Shown: positions 36,501 to 46,100 of the stretch, piece after piece
How the letters are laid out: each line of letters opens with the position of its first letter
How positions within the stretch are numbered: position 1 is the stretch's first letter
Assembly (NCBI RefSeq): GCF_038024065.1
Contig: NZ_CP150667.1
Location: 3,417,501 to 3,481,500 of the forward strand
Direction of reading: 5' to 3'
DNA: 64,000 nt
Source: Polaribacter sejongensis
Lineage (GTDB): Bacteria > Bacteroidota > Bacteroidia > Flavobacteriales > Flavobacteriaceae
Made by a program: the position numbers and the translations under genes
Notes under the pieces: model-generated
The model's input: only the letters and a program-made list of their open reading frames with translations
Told to the model about the DNA's origin: nothing
Databases searched by the model: none

Positions 36501-37531
36501 GGAGAAGCAGTAATTCTTAATATTTTTGCGCTTTCACCACCTAGAAAAGCTGGATGTACTTTAAAGTTATTTCCACCGTCTGTAGAATAATAAATAGCAT
36601 CCCAATAATCTGAAACTACAACTTTGTTTGCGTCATTTGGGTCAAAAACCATCGATTGGTATTTGGCAGTGTAAGTAATTTGGTTAGTACCATCACTAGT
36701 AACAAACATATTAGACCAAGTTGCACCACTATCTGTAGATTTTCTTATATCAGCATTTGTTAAAGCAAATATAGTAGTGGTAGTTCCAGGAGCAAAGGCT
36801 ATATCTCTAATGAATTCACTTTCAGATAAAGAAAAAGTAAGTCCGGTTGGCACCCAAGTTTCTCCCGCATCTGTAGATTTAAACAGTCCAATAGAACTAA
36901 CGTGGCTACTGTCTCTATCTCCCGTTGCCATGTAAATAATATTTGTATTATTTGTGTCTATTAAAATATCGGTAACACCTAAGCCAGATAAATGATCTGT
37001 TTTTGAAGCCCAAGTAACTCCTTTATCTGTAGTTTTCCATAATCCACCAGAAGGTGTACCAACATACATGATATTAGCATTGTTTGGGTCTACAGCTACA
37101 ACATCTACTCTACCAGGTCCTGGATAATCGAAATTATAGTTTTTATTTACTATTGCAGTTGGGCCTATTTGTTCCCAAGCTTTTGTTGTAGAAGAAGTTT
37201 TTGCTTTTGTACTTGCATTGTCTACTAATAAGTTTAAATAGTCTTCTTTGTTCACTTGGTTTTTAGGAAATGTACCGTCAGAGTTTACTCTATCTTTCCA
37301 GCTCCAAGCCCAACGTTCAAATAATTTTCGGGTTTTCTTTTCTAATCTAGTTTCTGCAGTTTTAGAGTTTTTGCCTTTTTCTATAAACTGTTTTCTAGTT
37401 TTAGTTACAATCTCAAAGAAATTACTATTTTCTTTAGTTGCTTCTTGTTTATAGTTTATTGTTTGTGCATTTACCTGAAAGCAACCAATAAAAAATAAAA
37501 TAAAATATACTTTGTGTACTGTATTTTTCAT
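33542..37531 (-). CDS. T9SS-secreted Asp-box (BNR/sortilin-like propeller) protein
   Basis: The protein has 1329 residues. A signal peptide ends at FQVNAQ, followed by a Lys/Arg-rich helical segment to about residue 90. Residues about 115-790 are propeller blades with at least eight Asp-box motifs (GLWKTTDKGVTW, GLFKSTDAGETW, IRKSTDSGATW, YYSTDGGNNF, GWKSTDNGNTF, LKRSVDDGATW and others), as in VPS10/sortilin-like and sialidase-fold proteins. Residues about 800-1240 are beta-rich domains. The last 75 residues are a type A T9SS sorting domain (LKIDLFDLNGKVI, FSKGVYLVKVTTDGKSVSKKIIID). It is secreted or surface-attached; ligand or substrate is unknown. Confidence 0.88.
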   Translation of the reverse strand: MKNTVHKVYFILFFIGCFQVNAQTINYKQEATKENSNFFEIVTKTRKQFIEKGKNSKTAETRLEKKTRKLFERWAWSWKDRVNSDGTFPKNQVNKEDYLNLLVDNASTKAKTSSTTKAWEQIGPTAIVNKNYNFDYPGPGRVDVVAVDPNNANIMYVGTPSGGLWKTTDKGVTWASKTDHLSGLGVTDILIDTNNTNIIYMATGDRDSSHVSSIGLFKSTDAGETWVPTGLTFSLSESEFIRDIAFAPGTTTTIFALTNADIRKSTDSGATWSNMFVTSDGTNQITYTAKYQSMVFDPNDANKVVVSDYWDAIYYSTDGGNNFKVHPAFLGGESAKILRITASPADNDYFYGINQDGVFRKYNFDFNDTTADIVKSTPVTALINGTATPFDSQSGYIQCIAVSPEDPDNLMVGGVQGWKSTDNGNTFSPVLNAYTSAANLPAGQIHVHADHHFLLFTDDTHIINGNDAGLRMGLFSPGSDADFPDVSSGLIITQSYNIAITHGLNGDDYMMANQDNDGFSKVLKDGVRQWVAAVAGDGTGTAIDIENPLIRYLGGTNGQLNKTIDGYEYDYASATQVLPSDATNAAFISPINVHPTIAATIYAGHGDVKKSIDRGANWTALGTGLTHTEFLDVSLNNASVRIFAIGEVAEVSTLKRSVDDGATWSTIASPSGVTINSVYGVPNTNTVYATVKSYSAGNKVYKSLNNGTTWTNISGDLPNIITFKIILDPNKTNETIYLATEIGVYFTDNSTTNWAKLGTGLPNVRISDIEVSANNGNVYVGTFGRGMWVYNDQKYFDNIDDSKWSTTNNWEGKNLPTNGDDVLIKAGEQVVLDSEGAVANSVEIANTGYLDIYKNADLTIENNFDSTNNGLFVYSDAADSGTLIVKGNSTGNITYVRGGLLATQWSLITPPVSGQKVKDFALNMANDIRTNSDSPAKYAIAKYNDANATGAKWEYFDVNIGAAVEFDKGNGYSISRGTEGSLNFNGTLETNTLNVYAAHGKWVAVGNPYTAYYPANKGGSGDFVQDNMAKLAIDAPAVYVWENSQAKYVAHSAESTTTKVLAPGQGFFIKMKPSGTDEMVVFNNTKIGTKTALTGDHTFNKSATTTPYIKLYVAKGNLKVNTDVVFSENATVGFDAGKDIINFNSSEFDLTTKLLDNSTDTDYTIQAIPNNNYENQVISLNLKGKANEKITFSALNSNLPEGMKVFLEDKETSSSYELSNTENYTLTLISDASGFGRFYVYFSTQALSVISDDVTKVQIYNQNNFLQIKGANARALKIDLFDLNGKVILNQNQSTDKYSPINLNSFSKGVYLVKVTTDGKSVSKKIIID

Positions 37532-38349
37532 GTTCTATTTTGTGTTAAAAAAATGTTAATACAAATGTCTACTTTTTTTTAATTTAGAAGTGCACGAGTT
37601 GAGTAGATAAAACTACGCATGTACTACGCACTTTGCTATCGTGCTCTTTAGTTAGTGTTTAATTAGAAAATATTTAAGTTATATTTTCTTTTTTACTTTT
37701 AGTTCTGGACAAGCAGTATTAATAATTTGGATGTTTTTTGCCCCAGTAATTTTATTAATAGTAGTTTTTTTAAGCACCCAAATTGAAAAAACCAGTAGCA
37801 GTAATTGTTAATGTGTCCCTTCTGGATCAGTTGGAATACATTAGCCAGAAGTAGTCCCCCAACTAACTTCTGTTACAATAATTGCAAAATTACTAACTAC
37901 TGGTAGGTTTTTATTAAATAGAGTTAATTGTGCTTGATTATAAATTTTAATACCTAACTCATCAATATTTATTTTATCATATATTTTTATAATAGTTAAA
38001 ATGATGTCTTTAGGAATTCTGTTTTGATACGCTACTACGTTAATAAGTTATTGTCTAAAAGAACTTTTGTCTTACTTAAAGAATTATAAATGTTTTTAAA
38101 TCAAAATTTCATTAAAAGTACAAAGATGAATAAGTTTAAAAGATAAGTCATTATATTAAACTACTCACTAACTACGTACTTTGCTGAAAGGAAGAATGTT
38201 TCTTTTTTTAATATCATATAAACACTGCTTTAGAGCTCCTTGTCTTTGCTTTTTTTAGGTTAAACTCATTAATTGTTATGGTCGTTTATGAAACTTTACT
38301 ATTTTTGTTTATTATCCTAATGACCTATAAAAGTCTCTTCTTAATTTTG
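37532..38349. other. Intergenic region with a decayed minus-strand coding relic
   Basis: Between the T9SS gene and the TPR-LuxR regulator no intact frame exists. On the minus strand about 38030-37690, a broken frame reads IPKDIILTIIKIYDKINIDELG and VVSNFAIIVTEVSWGTTSG before a stop, then disintegrates. No family was recognised. Promoters for both flanking genes should lie here but no consensus box was found. Confidence 0.35.
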
Positions 38350-39939
38350 ATGAAAAAAAAAAGTAATAACACTTTTAAGCTGATAGTTTTTTTTCTGAGC
38401 ATAAATTTTTATGCACAAGAACCTTCTAGTATTTATTTAAAATATATAGACTCTGCCAGTAACCGAATAGATAATTATCCTGTTCTCGCAGAAAAATTTT
38501 TAGACTCCATTCCCAGTCCTTTAGATATAAATATTAAAGGTAAATTGGCAGACTATTATCATCTTAAAGCAGTTTTAAGTAGTCACTTAAATAGAAGTGC
38601 CGAAGTTTATCATTATAATATTCTTGGATTAAAATATGCGGAGTTAGAAGAAAATTATGAGTTAGCGGGTGCGTCGAGTATAGAGTTATTTTATAATTTA
38701 TATATCGTAAAAAAAGATACTTCTGCTCTAAATTATCTTAAAAAAGCAGAGAAGTTTTATACAATTATTAATAGTAAATTAGGCTTGATAGATGTTATGC
38801 AAATGAAAGCATATATTGAGTTATACAATAACAATCATCAAAAAAGTAACGATTTAATTCTGCCTAAGCTAAATTATTATAAGTCGATAAAAGAGGATTC
38901 TTTTTATCAATTATATGCTTTATTTATGATTGTACTTAATTATGTGGATCTAAATGATGATGCAAATAGGGTAAAGTACTATGCCGATTTTGAGACTTTA
39001 GAAAATGATACTACCATTACAAAGTACCTTTATAAGATACATGATGTTACTTTAAACATATCTTTTTCTGAATTGTTTTTGAGTAGAAAGCAATTAGATT
39101 CTACTGTTTTTTATTTAAAAAAAGTAGATGCTATGCGAGCATATATGAATAATTTTGATAAAGAAAATCAGTTTAAAAATTACATATCATATTATGATGA
39201 ATTAAAGGATACTCATAAAAAAAATAATTATATAGATTCTCTTAAAAACCTTCATCAGAATTTAATAAATGAAAACATTGATGCCAGTTTTAATATTAAT
39301 GAGTCTTTTTTAGAAAATTCTAGGATTTTAGAAGTAGAAACTAAGAAGAATTTTTTAAATAGAAATTGGATAGTGTTTTTAATTACACTTTTAATATTGG
39401 GTACTGTTTTTGTTTTTGTAAAATATAAGAGTCTAAAAAGAATTTTAAATGATTTTACGAAACGTAGAAAAGAATATTCTCTTATCGAAAATAACCATGA
39501 TAAGTTAAAGTTAAAAGTTAAGGGGTTAGAAAATTATATAGTAGACTTAAAGAAAGAAATAAAAAGTATTTCTTCAATTACAAATATAGATGATCAGAGA
39601 AGTAAGATTAAAGATCTTCATAAAGAAATTCTTCATAGCTCTTCTGTTCTTTTAGTAAAAGGAGAAGATCATTTAGATTTAATAAATAATCTTAATGTAG
39701 AGTTTTTTAATCAAATGTCTTTAGAGCACCCCGAGTTAAATTCTTCTGAAGTAATTATATGTTACTATCTATTTATGGGGTTTAAAACCAAAGAAATTAG
39801 TGTTTTTCTAAATACGTCTGTTAGATCTGTAGAGAGTAAAAGGTATCGGATTAGAAATAAGTTAAATGTTAATAAAGAAGACTTTAAGTTAGTAGATTAT
39901 TTGATAGAAAACTTTAAAAATACGGCTACTTCTAACTAA
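38350..39939 (+). CDS. TPR-containing membrane-anchored LuxR-type regulator
   Basis: The start is taken at the ATG at 38350, because it directly precedes a signal-like sequence (FKLIVFFLSINFYAQ); the frame opens 24 codons earlier. The product has 529 residues: exported TPR-like helical repeats (about 25-320), one transmembrane helix (WIVFLITLLILGTVFVFV), a coiled coil, and a C-terminal LuxR helix-turn-helix (NSSEVIICYYLFMGFKTKEISVFLNTSVRSVESKRYRIRNKL region). This layout lets a periplasmic sensor act directly on DNA. It lies between two large T9SS proteins and may control one of them. Confidence 0.85.
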   Translation: MKKKSNNTFKLIVFFLSINFYAQEPSSIYLKYIDSASNRIDNYPVLAEKFLDSIPSPLDINIKGKLADYYHLKAVLSSHLNRSAEVYHYNILGLKYAELEENYELAGASSIELFYNLYIVKKDTSALNYLKKAEKFYTIINSKLGLIDVMQMKAYIELYNNNHQKSNDLILPKLNYYKSIKEDSFYQLYALFMIVLNYVDLNDDANRVKYYADFETLENDTTITKYLYKIHDVTLNISFSELFLSRKQLDSTVFYLKKVDAMRAYMNNFDKENQFKNYISYYDELKDTHKKNNYIDSLKNLHQNLINENIDASFNINESFLENSRILEVETKKNFLNRNWIVFLITLLILGTVFVFVKYKSLKRILNDFTKRRKEYSLIENNHDKLKLKVKGLENYIVDLKKEIKSISSITNIDDQRSKIKDLHKEILHSSSVLLVKGEDHLDLINNLNVEFFNQMSLEHPELNSSEVIICYYLFMGFKTKEISVFLNTSVRSVESKRYRIRNKLNVNKEDFKLVDYLIENFKNTATSN

Positions 39940-39940
39940 A

Positions 39941-39977
39941 AAAATCTCAGGTTAATTAATTAACCTGAGATTTTTTT
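39941..39977. terminator. Palindromic terminator after the TPR-LuxR gene
   Basis: A near-perfect palindrome (AATCTCAGGTTAATT and its complement) flanked by A and T runs, starting two bases after the stop codon. It can work in both directions. Confidence 0.85.
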
Positions 39978-40122
39978 AGTTATACACTTTAAGTGACAGT
40001 GCCTACCTAATAACTATAGAGAAAAGGAGTTCAATAGTTGGGGCTAATTGATAATTACATTTAGCGTTAAAACTTTTCTTAAAAAACTCTAAACAACCTT
40101 TCCTATATAGCTTTTATAAAAT

Positions 40123-40154
40123 CTACACCTCTATTTAAATAAGTAGAGGTGTAG
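40123..40154 (-). terminator. Terminator of the giant T9SS protein gene
   Basis: A perfect 11-bp stem CTACACCTCTA/TAGAGGTGTAG with a 10-nt loop and a T-rich minus-strand tail lies 9 bases beyond the stop codon at 40163. Confidence 0.8.
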
Positions 40155-40162
40155 ATTATTTG

Positions 40163-43100
40163 TTATTCTATAACTACTTTCTTACTCATAATACCTTTAT
40201 CTGTATTCATTCTTACAATATAAACACCTGTTATTATTTGTTTTTTGATGTCTAGTTGGTAGGTAGGTTTTTGTTCGTTAATATTCCAAGTACTTACTTT
40301 TTTACCAAGAATATCAAATAACTCTACTTTTTGAATGTTCACTTCTTGATTTTTAGAAATTACAATATTGTTATTGTCGTTATCTGCGTAAACACTTGTT
40401 TTTCCAGTAAATATATCTTCCTCTACACCAAGTACAGTGTCTTCTGCAGCCTCAAAAGCTAAAACAAACCTTTCTGTGTATGTACCTGCTTCTAATTGAT
40501 ATGCAGCACTAACATCATTTATTTTCTGAGTTTGACCTGTTAATTTGTCTTTGATGTATACATTTTGATTGATGTTATTTATTTCATCAATACCAATTGT
40601 AATAATACTGTTTTCACTTACAATAACTTCTAGTGGCACTTCTAGTGCATCAGAGATTTCTTGTACTCCAGAAATTACATAACTATTTGCATCATTAGGG
40701 AATTTCCAATAAAAATCTGTAGGATTAAGATCATACATTTCAGAATCATACCCTTTTTCATAGCCAAAAGAATTTGCTTGATTAAAAGAAACTCCAATTT
40801 GACGATGTAAATTACTTCCTTCATCATTAGAGTAGTTCATTCCTAGCTTTAAGATTGGTAAGTTATTAGTTGCTGTTTTTGCAGCCGTTTTCTTATTAGT
40901 CTTTAAGAATATAGATGTACCATCTCCTTCTGTTTTATATTCTCTTTGACTATTATTAAATTTAATTTGTCCGGTACCAATACCTTCTACAAAGAATCCT
41001 TGACCGATTGCAATATAAGGCTCTGGAGTTTTGTATAAATTTTCATATTCACTACCACCAGAGTCAGGACTACAAGAAATAAGACCGTCATCATCTATAA
41101 ATGTTAAATTATTCATATATAAAACACCTGAATCGTTGGTTGCTGTAAAAGTAATATCGCTACCAGCAGGTATACATATATTAAATGTTATATCATTATA
41201 AAATAGACCGGTAGATGGGAAAGTGAAATTTCCTTTATCTATGTTATCAATTTTTATATTAAAACTCTTAGTTAAAAGAGATGCATAATTTATTTTTAAA
41301 GTTTCTACTCCTCTAGGAATATTAGAGAATTTAATATAATCTCTACTATTTAAATTAACTACAGAGCTTATAAGATTAAGAATATCTGATATCAAACCTG
41401 TTGTTTCGGTTGCACCTTCGGCTTCAAGGATGTAGTTTACAGGGCTTGTTTCGCCTGTTTTTACCTTAGTTGCCATACTTATATTTTGTGCAGCATATCC
41501 ACCAATATATCCACCAAAATTATGACCAGCAGTTCCTGATGCTTCTGTTTCGGCTACATGTTGCCAAAAATAAAGTGTAGAAATTGTTTCGCTGTTATCA
41601 GTTAAAAATTTTCTAGCATTTAAAGCAGAAGGGAAAGGATTACCTATTAAATAAGATTCACCTGCATTTATTTGTGTGGTATTAAACTCTCCATCATTTG
41701 GTGTGCCAACAAACGTATAGTTTTGGTTTCTTCCAGGTCCTTTAAATGTATATCCTTCACCTTTTTTTATGGTTCCGTTTTTATATTTATGTGCCCAATT
41801 TGCTCTTCCGTTGCTTGCAGGTGTGTATGTGTACACCCAATAATCAGCTAAAGAAATACCTGTTCCTGTAAATGCTCCGTCGTAACCAGAAACAAAATTA
41901 ATTGCTTTAGGATTGTTTAAATCGGTACCATCTCTAAGAACTGTTTCTAACGTGTATGTGTCTGCGTTTAAAGATGTAACCGGAGAACTCATGTAATTAT
42001 AACGATATATACTTGGTACTTCTGAGTTTTGATCGACAAATAATTGCCCATTTCCTACAACAGAACTTTCACTTTCATGTGTCTGTACTAATTGCGCTAA
42101 AGAACCTGATAAACGAATTTCACCGTCTAATTCTATACCATCTGTAACAACTAATAATTGATCTGTTACTATTAACTTATTATTTGTGTCTACCTTTAAT
42201 TTTCTAGCACTTAATTTAGTATCTGTATGTGTGTAGTTTTCATCAATTATAACATAACGAGATCTGTCTGGATAACCGTTGTCCCAAGTACCATCTGTAT
42301 TTCTAGTAGTTTCTTTAATTCTATGTAAACCTAACAATGTATTAGCTTCTGTATTAGAACTTTCTATTTCTGAGATTAATGGATCTTGAGAGTGTCTTTT
42401 AGCATCATTATCTGCTGCTCCATATCCAGATTGGTAAGACTCTATTGCATCATCTATAAAAACCACCCATTCACTTGGTGTGTAAGTAGCATTCGTTGCT
42501 AATGTTTCATCTATTCTTACAAGCGATGTTTTGTTTGTAATATTAGAAATAACATCGTATCTATTTGTCCAAGAATATTTTCCGTCTGCAGATGAAAGTA
42601 TAATAATGTCATTAGCACCTTCTAATTCTGTTAGGTTTTCATTTTTTATAATATCCGTTGTTCCTAAGTTTTTGATACTTGGGGTTTCTAGGTTTTTAAA
42701 TAAAACAGATTTACCAACTTTTAATATAGTCTTAACCTCGTCAGAAGCAGTTGGTTCTATATCTGTTTTGTCATTTGTTGATGTATCTTTATATAAATGA
42801 ATTTTAATATTATTTGCAGGAATATCTACTGTACCAATATTAGTAATCTCAATCCATCTTTCTGTACCAAATTGATATACTTGCGTAATCATAACTTTGG
42901 CTGCTTCTAATGTATCTCTATAATCAAGATCTCCGCTACCAGGATTAAAATCATTGTCTGTATCACCAAAAGCGTTCTCTAAAGTGATTATATCAATTAC
43001 TTTATTGTTAGGGATTAAATTACCGTCATTTACTGTAACTCTACCTGTAAGAGGATCTATATTATCATCAAAAATATCATTTAATCCATCATTATCTATA

Positions 43101-46100
43101 TCTGCATTAATGTCTGTAATTATGTTTGCAATATGTCCGTTTTCAGAAATATCAGGAATTCCATCATTATCAGAATCTAGATCTAAATAATCTGGTTCGT
43201 CTTGGTTGTCTGTATTTTCTGGTATAAAACCGATTCCATTAACTTCGTAAACATCATCTACACCATTTTTATTAGTATCTAACATTGCTCCGGTAGGATT
43301 GCTGGGTGCTATGTAGTTGTTAGAAGGTTGTCCTTCTATATTATCAGGAATTCCGTCATTGTCTGCATCAATATCTAAATGGTTTAATTTACCATCTCCA
43401 TCTTGATCACTGTTAGGATATGAATCTGGTTTTCCATCATTATTAGTATCTTCACCTGTAAGAATTAGTGCATTTGCAGAGTTTTCAGAAATACCATCTT
43501 GTCCTACATCTCCATCAACAAGGTCATTAAATCCATCATTATCAGTATCAACAAAATTATCTGCAATACCATCTCTATCAGTATCAGAACCACCAGCTTC
43601 AATAACATCAGTAATTCCATCGTTGTCAGAATCTAAATCTTGACTATTAGGAATACCATCATTATCTGTATCGGTATTAGCAAGGTTATTTCCTCCGTTA
43701 TTAGAGTCGTAACGATCGTCTAATCCGTCATTATTGGTGTCATTTGTAAGTGTACCATCGGTATTAATATCGTCTACTTTACCATTACCATCTGTATCTT
43801 CACCACCAGCTTCTACGATATCTGGAATACCATCGTTATCTGAATCTAAATCGAAATGATTAGGAATACCATCACCATCTGCATCATATACATCAGGAAT
43901 TCCATCATTGTTGGTATCTGTATAATCTGTTGTACTTCCATCGCCAGAATTACCATTGTCTACAGTGTCTAAATAATTAGGAATACCATCTCCGTCTTCA
44001 TCTCCTTCGGCATCATTTACACCGTTTTCAAGAGTGTCTGGGATTCCATCATTATCATCATCTAAATCATTAACATCAGATATACCATCTTTGTCATTAT
44101 CTTTAAAGTCTCTAAAGTCTAGATCACCAGTTCCAGGAAAGTTATTGTCTTCATCACCAAAAGCAGTATCTAAATCATTAGGAGTAATTACTTTATTAAG
44201 ATCTTTAGAACCGTCGTTTACAGTAAAACCAATAGTAGGATCGTCTGTGTTATCATCAAAAATATCATTTAACCCATCTCCATCTGCGTCTGCATTAATA
44301 TCTATAATTGCATTGTCTGTATCTCCATTTTCTACAATATCTAAAATACCATCATTATCTGAGTCTGTATCTAAATAATCTGGTATACCATCATTATCGG
44401 TATCTACAGGGATAAGAACATTACCATTTATTTCGTAAACATCATCGATACCATTATTATTAGTGTCTGTTATGTTTGTACCAACTCCACTTGGTGCAAT
44501 GTAACCAGCAGAAGTTTGTAATTCTATATTATCTGGAATACCATCATTATCTGCATCTATGTCTAGATAATCTGGTATACCATCTCCGTCTGTAGATGTT
44601 GGTGTATTACCTGTACCTGCACTTTGTGGGATTCCATTAGTTGATGGTGCTGTTCCAACAGCTCCATCTGCCATTCCATCATTGTTTTCGTCTTTACCAC
44701 CAGCTTCTATAACATCTGGAATACCATCGTTGTCTGAGTCTAAATCTAAACGATTAGGAATACCATCTCCATCTGAATCTGTATTACATAATTGTCTTAC
44801 TAGAATATCATCAATAGCTAAATCGTTTCCGTATTCTGCTTTGGTATTGTTTCTAATAACAACGGTTATATTGCTGCTATTTAATGTAGTTAAAGGTGCT
44901 TTTGTACCATAATACTTCCATGCATCTTTACTGCCTGCTTCTTCTCTAACAATGTTTCCTGTGTTTACAGGGGCACCTAAAAGTTTTCCGTTTTGCCAAA
45001 GTTCTATTTGTATGTTTGGTAAAACTCTAAGGGGATCATTATTAATATTATTATCAACATCTAAATTTAAGACCCAAAAAGATACATCTAAAAGAGCACC
45101 AGCTGTAATACCTGATATTGTTTTCTGATAAATAACGTCAAGTGTTTTACCTGCATTTACCATTAACATATTGTCGTTTGTAGGGGTTAAGCTACCACTT
45201 GTGTGATCTCCTACAGTTTGCCATTTATCATTTGCCCAACTAGCAGAGTTAGGGATGTTATTAAATACTGCGTAAAGGTCATCTTGTAAATCATTAGTAA
45301 GTGGTTTCCTTAACTGTAAATAAGTGTATTTTGTGGTTGCTCCTCCAGATAAAGGAGTACTTGTATTGTTTCCTATTCCAAAATCTTCATTAAGTAAAGG
45401 AGTACCATAGATATCACAAGTATCTTCATCAACATCTAAGATACCGTCATTATCATCATCTAAATCACAAATATCACTAATACCATCTCCGTCTGTATCT
45501 ATGTTACCAGAAGAAGCTGCATCACAACGATTCCCTACGGTTATATCATCATTTGTAGAGTCTCCAGAATCATAATTTGTAATGACTGTATCATTTGGAG
45601 TTGTAACAGTAGCTGTTACTCCGTTTTGATAGGTGCCTAAATTTTGGTTTTCAGGTACTGCTATATCAAAGATAATGGTTACACTTCCTTTACCATCAAT
45701 ATCAAAAGTACCCCAATTAAGTGTAGTATCTCCTACTTGTGGTTTTGTTGTGGCAGTTTGCCTAGCATTGTTTAACACAACATTAGCTCCAGATACATAG
45801 GTAAAACCTGTGGGTAGAATGTCTTTAGCTTTTATGCCTTTTAAATCTACATTAGTCGCATTTGTTAAAGTTATTTCGTAGGTACCATTTTCGCCAATAT
45901 TAACATTAGGTGTGGTTGTTTTTTTAGTTACAACTAAACCTCCTGTTGGTATTTTTAATACAATTAAATCGAATAATATAAGATCTCCTTTAGAGCCTGC
46001 AGTTAGTTCTAAACTGGTTGTATTAGGTGTGAAATTACTATTCACAACATCAATATCCCAAGCACCGTATGGGCCACCTGTATTTGCAGAACCTCCTGGA

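Noticed and set aside
37681..38060. A T9SS sorting domain or adhesin tail in the relic upstream of the propeller gene
   Set aside because: The readable fragments lack the G-x-Y-x-V/L and terminal KKI-type pattern, so no such assignment was made.
42950..44770. Periodic DNA repeats resembling a CRISPR array at first sight
   Set aside because: Units are imperfect, have no constant spacer length, and stay in frame encoding thrombospondin type-3 motifs. No cas genes are near.
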